Source: Aphrocallistes beatrix (taxonomy: Eukaryota; Porifera; Hexactinellida; Sceptrulophora; Aphrocallistidae). Taken from it: 64,000 bases of DNA. The notes beneath the pieces were generated by a model. The model saw only the letters and a list, made by a program, of their open reading frames with translations. It searched no databases and was not told the DNA's origin. A program made the translations under genes and the position numbers. Each line of letters starts with the position of its first letter. Positions within the stretch are counted from its first letter, which is position 1. This document shows positions 1 to 9,761 of the stretch, one piece after another. The stretch is from contig OY725497.1 in the NCBI GenBank assembly GCA_963281255.1, positions 2,480,001 to 2,544,000 of the forward strand. Reading direction: 5' to 3'.

Positions 1-361
1 AGTACCTTTTCAGGAGCACTGCTAGCTAATATAAATTTTTCAGTTATCTCTAGAGCAGCAAAAGCAGATTGGGTGTAAAAATTGAGTGTAGAAGATGGTG
101 GTGTCAGTTTGCCACGATTTACAGTTTCGAAATAAGCGCTGGAAACTGTATCACGCTCAAGGACTATCATACAATCACTACATTTCAACTTTTTCTTCAG
201 GAATCGGGAAATATATCCAGCCAAAAATACAATAACTTCGTTTGTGTCGTCCGAAAGTTAAATAAATTCAAAATTCAAAGTGTAAGATAAGCAACATTTG
301 AAGTATAGCGCATCATTAGTGCGAATCTCAAGGTTAAAAAACAAAGTCTCCCTTTAGGGCT
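1..361. other. No supported gene
   Basis: Only a short open frame (69-290) is present, with no recognisable domain. I see no repeat or element ends here. Confidence 0.4.
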
Positions 362-1057
362 TTAGTAACTTATATCTAGTAACTCTTTTATTACGTCAGT
401 CTCAGTTGAAGGGCTTTGATTTTTACAGTAATTAGGAAGATTCACAAGCATGTGCAGTGAAGTAAGCTTGGAACCTTCGGCATTGGCGATAAAATTGGGC
501 AAGGAGAGGGGCATGCTTTCATAACTAAGCTTTACTTCAAAGGAAGTATTTACGCTTATGCATTCCTTGATGTAAGCGATTCCGTTACATATTTCAACTA
601 GATAAGCAGTTACGCATTCTTTAGAATTATCGATATTGAAACCATTATATTCTACAGCTGTACGAAAAAAATCTGCGACATCATCTAAAGATTTAAATTC
701 AAATAGTGATTTGAATGATGGCATTTGGTCTGGTTGATAGATACGAACTTTGGGATATTTTCTTGGTTTTTTGGGAATGACTGCCAGACTCTTTGGAATC
801 GTTTCGGGGTGAATAGTTGGAATGGGGTGGATAGCATAATTTAATCGAATACGTTGTGGATTTCGTATGAGATATTTCTCAGAGAAATGGTCTACACAGA
901 TAGCTGAGTATTTCGTAACAGAATAATCCTTCCGATTGGTAAACTCGATCCACTTAGCTCGTAATTCAATATTATCTGGAAACATGAAAACAGGCTTACG
1001 AGTTTCTGAAGTCAAATAATTTGTCTTGCAACTAGTAACAACACACTTATTTGGCAT
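362..1057 (-). CDS. THAP-domain protein (231 aa)
   Basis: A complete ORF read from the minus strand. Residues 1-85 form a THAP-type C2CH zinc finger: MPNKC, a second Cys at residue 10, a conserved FP (26-27), a Trp (36), the pair C-x2-H at about 54-57, and a closing segment around PIP near 80 in the place of the usual AVP motif. THAP domains bind DNA in the major groove in animal transcription regulators and in P-element-type transposases. Residues ~113-231 match no domain I know; they have no RNase H-type acidic motif, so nothing shows it is a transposase. The ATG directly precedes the first zinc ligand, as is normal for THAP proteins. It could be a full small THAP protein or the first exon of a larger one. 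It lies divergent from the TOPBP1-like exon. Confidence 0.7.
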   Translation of the reverse strand: MPNKCVVTSCKTNYLTSETRKPVFMFPDNIELRAKWIEFTNRKDYSVTKYSAICVDHFSEKYLIRNPQRIRLNYAIHPIPTIHPETIPKSLAVIPKKPRKYPKVRIYQPDQMPSFKSLFEFKSLDDVADFFRTAVEYNGFNIDNSKECVTAYLVEICNGIAYIKECISVNTSFEVKLSYESMPLSLPNFIANAEGSKLTSLHMLVNLPNYCKNQSPSTETDVIKELLDISY

Positions 1058-1656
1058 CTAGCAGTATGAAATAATATAAGTATGGTAAAATAAGGTTAAC
1101 GAGAGTCGACTCTGCTTAGTTGGGGCACATTGGCCCCCGATATTTGTCGCGAAGAAACGGAGTACAAAATTTAGTATTAGTATGGCTATTTTATTCCTTG
1201 AGTCTTGTCTCAAAAAACTAATCACTATAGTTTCCAATTAAGAGGAGTCAACTAACTGTAAATGGTAATAACGAATAATTATAGTATAATTAAAATTACA
1301 AATAATTGATTACATATGTATATAGATATATTGTTTGCATGTGATAACCTACTTTCAAAGCAGAATGGTCGATATTATGATTGATTAATTAGAAACTTTT
1401 ATAATTAAAGTGACAACCAAATGTATTAATTTGTTACTTCTAATATAGTATAGTATAGCAAACAATAATATATGTAAAACACATCGGCCTTCTATTTTAT
1501 GAGCTTTCTCGGCCTCATAGATAGCCGTATAATATAGTAAGCCATGGTACACTGCATTTTATCGCAGTCAAATGTATTTCAAACTTTATGGTTTGTTTAC
1601 AAAATGGACTTGAATAAGGTAAAACATGGTAAGGTAAAATTCGTATCGTGAATAGG
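1058..1656. other. Intergenic; pogo-type end fragment
   Basis: Upstream of the THAP ORF. Around 1104-1135 there is a decayed copy of the GTCGACTCYGCTTA end seen in MITEs at 24.5 and 33.2 kb. No gene or other boundary is seen. Confidence 0.4.
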
Positions 1657-1664
1657 CTATAGAT

Positions 1665-2140
1665 CAGGGTTGGCAGGTTTTGTCCACTTGGACAAAACCT
1701 AGTGGTTTTAACCAGGTTAAAAACGTCCTGTCCAAAACCTCTTGGGTGGACAAAACTAGACAAAACTGGACAAAACCTCAAAATTTAATTTAATTCATAA
1801 ATTCACAGTTATATCCAAGTTTTGTCCAAGTTTTGTCCAGGTTTTGTCCAAGTCTTGTCCAGGTTTTGTCCAAGTCTTGTCCAGGTTTTGTCCAAGTGTT
1901 GTTCGTGGCTTCCATGATAAATCGAATACAAAATATAGTTATGGTAATAAACAGGAGTTAGCAAGAAAATCCATTCATTGTCCTCGCTCTCTTTCAATCC
2001 TAAACTGTTTCGTACCCACTGCAATGATTTACATTTTCCATTAAGTTTTGTCCAGTTTTGTCCGGTTTTAACCGGTTAAAACCAGGTTTTGTCCACTGCC
2101 CTGTCCAAAACCTGTTTTGGACGGACAAAACCCAACTCTG
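1665..2140. mobile_element. hAT-type MITE (476 bp) with internal 18-bp-like tandem repeats
   Basis: Ends are CAGGGTTGGCAGGTTTTGTC on the left and its decayed complement on the right (ending CCCAACTCTG). Both sides carry the identical 8-bp target duplication CTATAGAT (1657-1664 and 2141-2148), the signature of hAT-superfamily insertion. Inside, TTTTGTCCAAG/GTTTTGTCCAGG units repeat in tandem (about 1818-1900). No transposase; short ORFs through it are artefacts of the tandem units. Confidence 0.85.
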
Positions 2141-2399
2141 CTATAGATACGTAGGCTGTAGGTGATGCAGTATAGTCTACTTTGCAAAATTAGAATATTC
2201 AATTTTGCATTTTAAGATTGTTTTTGATTTCAACTCGAGGTTTCTTAATTTGAAGTAAACTCGAGGTTTCTTAATTTGAAGTATCATAACAGCAATCAAA
2301 ATTTTTAGATATCAAATCATTTTTGGGAAAGTTGGGAAAGTTTTAGTCTATCTCATATTGATGAAATGGTATTGACTTTTATAGATTAGATTATTCTAC

Positions 2400-2576
2400 T
2401 ACAGTCTGGTCGCTTATTTTCAACCACCAGGGGACCAAAAAATCTGTTCATAATATAGATACTTCATATTAAGCGAACTTGATTCAATACAAATCCTATC
2501 TAAAATATGAAATTGAGACTAGGAGGTTAGTTCATAATAAACAACCATAACTGTATTTGCTTCCAGGATATTGGAG
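2400..2576. mobile_element. Degenerate copy of the CAGTCAGGG-type TA MITE
   Basis: Begins CAGTCTGGTCGCTTATTTTC, followed by the same 'ccaccaggggaccaaaaa' and 'gaggttagttcataataaac' blocks found in the intact copy at 25862-26045. The right end has decayed. Confidence 0.65.
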
Positions 2577-2639
2577 TGTATGAATACATTCAGTAGGGCA
2601 GTGTATGTATTATTTATACAAACTCTTCAAAAGAGAATA

Positions 2640-3590
2640 CTTTTCAGAAATACTCGGGGAATGGCAGGTTTAATAGCAAAAATTTTGCGAATATTGCATC
2701 AGAAATGAAATTCTGATCATTTTAAAAATAATTTATTCAGATCCTACCATTGGTTGGTGTGTTGTGGCTTATTATAGAAAAATTTCGGGCATAAAACCTT
2801 TTTTAAGGTCCAGAAAGCTGCCGATGTCATATCTTAAAAACTATTGAAGATAGAATATCCATTAAAATCTTAATTGAAATTATATTTGGGTTAATATATA
2901 GGTTCTTCAAACATATCTTTGCAAAACAAACATATTTCTTTGACTTATCTTTGACTTTATTGTAATACAAATTGTACAGAGAACTTAAAAAACTGAAAAT
3001 ATTAGAAAATGACGAATCTAATCATGAAATATGTTTCCAAGTGATGATATTAAGCTAAACAATATTACATACTTCTTTAAATTTGAGCTCAAACCCCTAG
3101 CTCTCAATTGCGAATATACTTTTTATTACGATATTGTTATGATTCAATAATAATAATTCATCGATATACAATGGAATGTTAAGTTTTATATCCATAGTCA
3201 TGTAATGACGTTGCATTATTCGAAAATCCTTACTTAGGAACTAGAAAGTCGTTGAATGTTGTTTCTATTTTCCAATATACTTTTTAGAAGCTCCTTATTC
3301 AGTATAAACGATAGATTTACTAGTAGTAATATAATTTGTTATCCACGATTGTCTGAAAATATTCAGAATTACAGGGCCTCAAGAAATTTTTTAGATTTTT
3401 TAGTGTATCTTTGATATTTTCCCCAGATTTGGTGGGTTATGTTAAATCACTCGTGTAAATGCGAATGTATGCCTGCTCATTCGTTTGGTATTCATTCTTG
3501 CTCAAAACTCTACATTATACGATATCGATTTAGCATCTAATTTGATTATATACTGTGTTTAAACTTGTCATATTTAATTTTCTTTATATT
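2640..3590. repeat. Old fragment of the giant-foldback family
   Basis: The segment reads, with many substitutions, like 15960-16150 and 17390-18050 of the large foldback: 'aaattctgatcatt', 'cgggcataaaacc', 'ttaaaaactattgaagat', then 'tcttcaaacat..ctttg'. It sits just upstream of the TOPBP1-like exon, so the sequence before that exon is probably intron filled by a transposon relic. Confidence 0.6.
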
Positions 3591-3599
3591 TCTTATTAG
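3573..3599 (+). other. Splice acceptor of the TOPBP1-like exon
   Basis: A pyrimidine-rich tract (TTTCTTTATATTTCTTATTAG) ends in AG at 3598-3599. The open frame runs straight through this junction (E-E-K-I-L-A-N from 3600), and there is no ATG at its start, so 3600 is most simply an exon start. Confidence 0.6.
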
Positions 3600-6200
3600 G
3601 AAGAAAAAATTTTGGCCAATCTCAAATTTCATCTTATTGATCCTGATATCTCAATGATAGATTCAATCCGACAGATGATCCTTACCAATGGAGGTAACTT
3701 GATCACTAGTTGCTCTGTTGACACTCCCCAATATGTAATTGTACCTGTTGATTTTAGGCAGAAATTAGAACTTACAACACATTTGGTTACACTGTTCTGG
3801 CTGGAAGAAAGTATATTCTACAAAAAACTACTACCTCATGATCAGCATCCTTTATATGGCCCTGCACAAGATTTTTCTTGTCAAGATGTGCTTTCTGGTA
3901 TTATTGTTACACTTTTAATAGGTGACAAGTATGTAGAGCTTTGCTGTTATATTCAACTTTTGAACTATATGGGCGCTATTCATTCTGTCCATCTAAAAAA
4001 GAGTGGAAATGATCGGACAGATTTAGTTATAACTAATAACCTAGATCAGGAAGCTGTCAAAAGGGCTCAGTTATGGGGAATCCCTATAGTTTCGAAAGAA
4101 TGGGGATTCGAATGTGCTCTCAAAAGGGAAAAGGTACCATTTGAAAGATTTTCATTAACTAATTTATTTCAGTGTAACAAGGATCTTGACCCCCCTTTTC
4201 CTATTAGTATGGCTTCCCCCGAGAAATCTAAGCTTAATATTCCTGACGCAAAATTTGAATTGGAAGAAGCAGATAGTTATTTTCCAAACAATAGAGTCAT
4301 TCCTCAGCAGTTTGAAATATATAAATCTACTAATGAAGGGAATATTAATAGCCAGCTTGAAGAATTGTACCTGCGTAATATGGATGATATCTTTAAATCT
4401 GTGTCTACCACCCCAGATCTCTTAAACCTTCCTAGAAAGGGGTCTAAAAAGCCTATTCTGCAGGGATGCAAGCTAAATTTTGACAAATGCTTCACTCCAC
4501 AGGAGTTGGAGCAGATGTCAAATATGGTAATTGAATTAGGTGGCACCCACTCCTTCTCAGACGCTTTGGATATAACACACTATATATATAAATGCAGTTA
4601 TGAATCAGACTGGTCTGATGAAGTCAACAATTTCCGGAGAATGGATATACCGATCGTCAATCCACAGTGGTTGTTTCATATGAAGAAATCCCAAATGTTC
4701 TTAGATGTCAACAATTACCCTCCGTTCTGTCCAAATGCTAATATCTGTTATTTTAAGACTAAGGAAGAAAATGTTCATTCAGATAGTAATAAAAATGAAT
4801 TAATTAGTGCAACTGATTCTTTTAGTCAGGGTTCACCCCAGTTAGTAATTGAGTCTAGTAGAATTAGTATAGATTCTGGTGTTCCTATGCTAGAATACAA
4901 TCAATCTCTGTGCAGAAACAATATTCGGAAGAAGCGATTGAGATCCCCCGAGAGTTCAACTAATGAAAACTTTTCAAATGCTGACTATCCGGCCACCAAA
5001 GAATATTTTGCAGATTTAACTTGTGACGCGTATAAACAGCGTCTTATACATTCTCCACTGATCATATTAAACTCAGTTTCCACACAAGAAGTATTTGAAA
5101 ATTTCTCTTTACTCTGTAGAGAGAGCGAAGAAGAGAGAAATTCTCCATTACAGATATCTCCTGACAATAATAATTTTATAACATTTAAAAAAAGTAATGA
5201 AAACACCCTCCCGAGAGAATCTCGCCGACGTAAGAAGAAATCGTACATTGGATGGGCTTCAAAACCTGAATCAGAAGATAAATGTACTACAAAAACATAT
5301 TCATCCACTCTTGAATGCTTGGCTGAAAAAAAATCATCAACGGTGGAAATGTCGACCACTTTTTCAAACTCTATTTCCAGTACGACACCTAATCAAAATC
5401 ATCAATTAACAGTGAAATCAAGTTTAGATTCTCCTAATGTCAGTAATACTCTACAAAGTTCTCATTACAATCACATTTCCTCACAATCATCTAAATACAC
5501 CTTTTTGTTTACTTCCATTGATAATAAAGCTAAAAGCTTGATGAAAACTATCATATTGAAATTAGGAGGCAAATTTTTAGATTCTCCCTACTATAATACT
5601 TCTTGTACACATCTCATCTGTGGAAATTTTAGATTAAACGAAAAAGTAGTTTGTGGCATGGCAGCTGGCGTATTCATTATATCTGCTGAATTTATTGAAG
5701 CATCTAATGAAGAAGGTCGATTTATTTGTGAGGATCCTTTCGAGTGGGGCAATCCTCTAAATTCTATGAAATCTGAGGGAAAATACAAAATCCATGTAGT
5801 TTATAAATGGAGAAATAAAATAGAAAAGAGAATGCAGGATATGAGCCAAAATGGATCATTGTACAGACGCAATTTCAGACCTGGGGCATTTGATGGGTGG
5901 CTGATATTTTATCTCTGTAAGAATTGCAAGAATAAGAATTGCAAATTTGAACAATCCAGGCGTATTATTTTAGCAGGTGGAGGGAAAATGACTATTAACT
6001 TCAGCAAAGACGCTGAAATCACAATAGCTCTAACTGATACTGAATGTATATCTAGTAAAAGTAAAAGTATATTAGCACAATTAAAAGAATGTGATATTCC
6101 TGTACTCAAATTCAGTTATGTTTTACAATATCTGGAAAATTTTGGAGAATCAATTGAGATGGACGATTTTGTATTAAATAGCCCAACTAATGAGGAGTAG
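3600..6200 (+). CDS. TOPBP1-like DNA-damage checkpoint protein, large 3' exon (BRCT repeats)
   Basis: Encodes ~866 residues of a multi-BRCT scaffold and is most like the C-terminal half of TOPBP1, which links damaged DNA and the 9-1-1 clamp to ATR activation and replication initiation. Counting from Leu at 3612, BRCT-like units lie at about 1-75 (W63), 88-180 (W164), 280-370 (W353), 626-713 and 752-850. This order, a pair, a single, a long linker, then a final pair, matches TOPBP1 BRCT4/5, 6 and 7/8. The linker (~380-620) is Ser/Thr-rich, with a basic cluster RRRKKK followed by a Trp near 548; it is where vertebrate TOPBP1 has its ATR-activating domain, but I cannot align that domain. The N-terminal BRCT0-3 are absent, presumably in upstream exons outside the window. 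The stop is at 6198-6200. A truncated copy is the alternative. Confidence 0.82.
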   Translation, partial: EEKILANLKFHLIDPDISMIDSIRQMILTNGGNLITSCSVDTPQYVIVPVDFRQKLELTTHLVTLFWLEESIFYKKLLPHDQHPLYGPAQDFSCQDVLSGIIVTLLIGDKYVELCCYIQLLNYMGAIHSVHLKKSGNDRTDLVITNNLDQEAVKRAQLWGIPIVSKEWGFECALKREKVPFERFSLTNLFQCNKDLDPPFPISMASPEKSKLNIPDAKFELEEADSYFPNNRVIPQQFEIYKSTNEGNINSQLEELYLRNMDDIFKSVSTTPDLLNLPRKGSKKPILQGCKLNFDKCFTPQELEQMSNMVIELGGTHSFSDALDITHYIYKCSYESDWSDEVNNFRRMDIPIVNPQWLFHMKKSQMFLDVNNYPPFCPNANICYFKTKEENVHSDSNKNELISATDSFSQGSPQLVIESSRISIDSGVPMLEYNQSLCRNNIRKKRLRSPESSTNENFSNADYPATKEYFADLTCDAYKQRLIHSPLIILNSVSTQEVFENFSLLCRESEEERNSPLQISPDNNNFITFKKSNENTLPRESRRRKKKSYIGWASKPESEDKCTTKTYSSTLECLAEKKSSTVEMSTTFSNSISSTTPNQNHQLTVKSSLDSPNVSNTLQSSHYNHISSQSSKYTFLFTSIDNKAKSLMKTIILKLGGKFLDSPYYNTSCTHLICGNFRLNEKVVCGMAAGVFIISAEFIEASNEEGRFICEDPFEWGNPLNSMKSEGKYKIHVVYKWRNKIEKRMQDMSQNGSLYRRNFRPGAFDGWLIFYLCKNCKNKNCKFEQSRRIILAGGGKMTINFSKDAEITIALTDTECISSKSKSILAQLKECDIPVLKFSYVLQYLENFGESIEMDDFVLNSPTNEE

Positions 6201-6430
6201 ATAACTGAAAATTAGCTATCAAATTTCTTAATACAAATTATGCCATCTGCCTATTTTAGGTCAGCATGGGTTGAATAGGATCTCTACTTCACGAACAAAA
6301 TTTGTTCATTTATTATATATATCATTTTAAATTAATCAATTCTAATGGTCTCGTTCAAGTTTGTAAACTAGCAAATTTTGGCAACAAGGAGCAGTCATAT
6401 AAAGTAATTTCATTATGCATCTATCAAATC
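6201..6430. other. 3' flank of the TOPBP1-like exon
   Basis: AT-rich sequence expected to hold the 3' UTR. I see no canonical AATAAA, and no other feature. Confidence 0.4.
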
Positions 6431-6436
6431 ATTCTA

Positions 6437-6905
6437 ACAAGCGCTCTTCGCTTGCTCTCCCCCCGCGGCTGGTAGGCACTTTTTGGGCGCATAGACTCAC
6501 ACTGATTGATTATAATGTAGATAACATCACTTAATACGTCTGTCTTACTCTTATAATTGAAATCACTAGAAAAATAATAAAATTTGTTAATTTTAAATAT
6601 TTGGACGCTTAATGATGACGTCATCACAGAGTGATGTGTGATCATTTTTGGATGATAGTTGTATCATCTGTGAGATATATTAATGTACAACTTCTATTAA
6701 GATATCAGCCTTGTTTCACCTGAAATGGCTGAGTTAAAGTCGGTAAACTTAAATTTCTAACAAAAAAAAGTTGACAATGACGTCATAATGCCGTGACGAG
6801 TCGATCTTTTGTTCTGAGGTCAGAACTTAGTGGAGACATAGTCCATAGACTCCCACATGCCAAAAATCTGCTTTCTGTGCCTGGCAGTTTATTCAATCAC
6901 TTCGT
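6437..6905 (-). mobile_element. Helitron-like non-autonomous element, short family
   Basis: Minus-strand copy. The GC-rich 3' tail is at 6437-6490 and the 5' module (TTCAATCACTTCGTTACC on the plus strand) near 6890-6910. The conserved middle block with TGACGTCA-like sites is at 6605-6800. Confidence 0.65.
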
Positions 6906-7960
6906 TACCATTTATATTGCATCATAAGTACATGTAATAATAAAATGGGTCTATCTATTGACGTTAACTAATTAAAACCACCAGGGTTAGTGAAATCTAA
7001 TATCAATTTTGAAATCTACACACTCGAATGAACATATTTAAAAGATTTCTAGATTAACCCTTTCCAAATCGTAATTACTAGCAGTACCACCATGTGCCAC
7101 TTCCACTTGTTATAACCATTATATATTATGGATAAAAAGTCTCCAATGGTGTTATCTTATATATTAAACACTAGTTTTTGCTTGTTCGAATTGAGTAAAG
7201 AATGACGAGTCGCCGAGATAGAAATCATTATGCGATACCACAATAGACTGTCTTTGCTATTAAACCATATATAGACAATATAATGGTACTATAGTGTATT
7301 GGAATATAAAAGGTTTTATATTTTCACGCATACATATTTTTCCTTTTCAAACTTTGGAAAATTAGGCTAGAGACTTGCTTTTAATGGTTTTTCTATTCTA
7401 AGTATTTTTGTTTTAAAATCTAGCTACTATTAATTTTTGTTGCCTTTACAATACACTACACAGATCCAACCGTTTAGGTTCATTTTAATTTGGGATTTTT
7501 AAATTAATTAAACATTCCCTGTTTAAACATCCCTGGAACAATGCAATGATAATGCCCAACGTTTTCAAAATGTCTCAACCTGAGTTTGCCAGCCTTCGCT
7601 CTAAGTCTAAAGCCTCAGAACTACCTAGAGACAATTCGTGAGAAACAGAAATTTACGTAGTCAGGAAACCTCAGTTTATTGCTCAAACATCCAAAAAACA
7701 AAGTCATCAGAAGGGAAAGAAGTCAGCACCTCACTTGTTAACTTGCTGCTAAAACAACTTCAGAGCAGACTTAACTTACTTTTGACTTTTTTAATTTCGC
7801 TACTAGTGAGGTTTGCGAAGAAATAGTTGATAAGGGAACCTTTAATAGACACAATCCATATTGCCAGAGTGTGAGTCCTCTTTCTTACTCGATTTTCTAT
7901 CAAACTTTGATCAATTATAATCCTTACTATTAAAACACGACTAATATTTATTTATATATA
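6906..7960. other. Intergenic, no supported gene
   Basis: AT-rich. A short ATG-started frame (from about 7567) ends within 25 codons and a 62-codon frame (7638-7826) has no recognisable domain. I see no element boundaries. Confidence 0.4.
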
Positions 7961-7962
7961 TA

Positions 7963-8379
7963 CAGTGGAACCTCCATAATCCGACATTCAATGGGAGACG
8001 AAAAAAATGTCGGATTAGCAAATTGTCCGATTATCGAATAACCTCCATAATCCGACATTTGTGGAAAATCAGCAAAATGTCGGATTATGGAGGTAAAATA
8101 ACCTCCATAATCCGACATCATTTGAAAGAAGAAGAATTTGTCGGATTATGGAGGTAAAATAACCTCCATAATCCGACATTATTTGATAGACAAAAAAATT
8201 GTCGGATTATACAGGTCGAATTTGCATTACTGGAAAATCATTAAATTTTCGGATTCCGGAGTAGCGAGGTGTCGGATTATGGAGGTTGTTTTCTATAGAA
8301 AAACGATCCGTGAACAGAAATAATGTCGGTTTAGAGAAATGTCGGATTACAAAGGTGTCGGATTACGGAGATTCCACTG
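7963..8379. mobile_element. TA-flanked MITE built of repeated hairpins
   Basis: Ends are CAGTGGAACCTCCATAATCC and its complement (..GGAGATTCCACTG), flanked by TA at 7961-7962 and 8380-8381, as for pogo/Tc1-type elements. The inside is a row of ~60-bp units, each an inverted pair ACCTCCATAATCCGACAT .. ATGTCGGATTATGGAGGT. Confidence 0.8.
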
Positions 8380-8395
8380 TATATATATATATGTA

Positions 8396-8820
8396 TCTGT
8401 AACGAAATCATTGAAGAAACAGCCAAGCGCAGAAAGCTGATTTTTGGCTATGGCTTCACTAAGTTCTGAGCTCAGACGAAAATGTGGACTCATCAATTAG
8501 AACAATTAGAGATTTCACTTTTTCGACTATAACCTAGCCATTTTAGGTGATGGGAGGCTGAAATTTTAATGGAATGTGCATGTTGATATACCTCACATAT
8601 GATGAAACTAATATCAAAAATGATGACATCACTCTGTAGTGACGTCATCATTAAGCATCAAAATTTAAAAAAATGATGAATATGGTGATTTTTCCCGCGA
8701 TATCGATTATCATCACTAGGACAGACGTATTTAGAGATATTATCTTCCATATAATTAATCAATGGTGACCACAGGCGTCTCCTGCGGACACTGTGTCTGC
8801 CAGCCGCGAAGCGCGCTTGT
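8396..8820 (+). mobile_element. Helitron-like non-autonomous element, short family
   Basis: Starts in a TA microsatellite followed by CTGTAACGAAATCATTGAAG and ends with the tail AAGCGCGCTTG|T at about 8819. Part of the GC-rich palindromic tail has been lost. Confidence 0.7.
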
Positions 8821-8835
8821 ATATATAAATATCTC

Positions 8836-9184
8836 TACTAAATCACTCGATAAACACCAAATTTTCTAAGTTTTGATGCGTAGTGATGACGTCATTACAG
8901 GGTGATGAGTCACCATTCTTTGAAAATTTCAGGCTTCTAACACCTATAAAAGATGAGTTGTAGTCCAAAGACTGAAATTTAAATGATAAAAAGGTAACAA
9001 TGACGTAGGTAATAATTCCATGATGAATCGACATTTTTGAAGTCAGAACTTAGTGGAACCATAACCAAAATACACCAACATGCCAAAAATCAGCTTTCTG
9101 TGCCTTGCAGTTTTTTCAATCAATTAGTTACAGATATATATATTTATACACAAATAAATATTAATCGAGTTTTAATAGTAAGGT
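8836..9184 (-). mobile_element. Helitron-like element, 3'-truncated, inverted next to the previous copy
   Basis: The 5' terminus lies at 9184 (plus strand ..CGAGTTTTAATAGTAAGG). The GC-rich 3' tail is missing. Together with 8396-8820 it forms a tail-to-tail pair. Confidence 0.65.
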
Positions 9185-9229
9185 TAAAACATGGCCCCTT
9201 TAGAGATTCTGTAATGCCATAATTTAGAC

Positions 9230-9600
9230 GTAACCCCAGTAACTTCCTTAAAACTAGATTTTATATTACTCGGGAAAAGGCTGCTTTGTTAGCACGGCTC
9301 TATCGATTATAACATCAGAAATAAAATTTTGATCATTTAAAAAAATGTTAAGATCCAACCATTGGTTCGTGAGTTATGACTATATATGTATAAGATTCGG
9401 GCATAAAACCTCTCTAGGCTCGGAAAGACGCCAATGCATTATCTTAAAAACTATTGAAGATGTAATACTCGTTAAAATCTTAAATAAAAAGACAGTCGCG
9501 AGAAAATATTTACAACCACTTGCTTGTTTTAAATTTTACGACTTTTTGAGACTAGTCATTTGGGGAAAACTAATTTTCGTTTTATCCAAGCCATTATATA
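9230..9600 (+). repeat. Old fragment of the giant-foldback family
   Basis: Contains 'aaattttgatcattt', 'gatccaaccattggttcgtg', 'cgggcataaaacctct' and 'ttaaaaactattgaagat', as at 15960-16150. An 86-codon frame inside it is not a gene. Confidence 0.55.
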
Positions 9601-9761
9601 TGTAATCACGTTAAAATTGTTTCTTTCAAATATACATATATAACTAACTAATCATGTTTTCATGGGTAAAATTCTGATCTTATTCCCATATTGAGGGCAC
9701 AAATTATTGCTCATTTTCAAAATAGAAGGAGCGAAAGAGCACTACGGTTTGTTCAAAACTA

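Noticed and set aside
1809..2044. Repetitive ORFs on both strands with LDKTWT / SCPGFVQVL units
   Set aside because: They read through the tandem TTTTGTCCAAG units of a hAT-type MITE; open in both directions only because of the repeat.
3612..3614. Translation start at 3612 for the TOPBP1-like protein
   Set aside because: The codon is TTG, not ATG, and the frame extends upstream to a splice acceptor at 3599, so this is an exon boundary.
7567..7826. Short ATG-started frame followed by a 62-codon frame
   Set aside because: Frames break within 25 codons and show no recognisable motif; not enough to call a gene.
7960..8380. Possible CRISPR-like array of regularly spaced repeats
   Set aside because: The units are paired inverted repeats inside a TA-flanked element in an animal genome; no spacers or cas genes.
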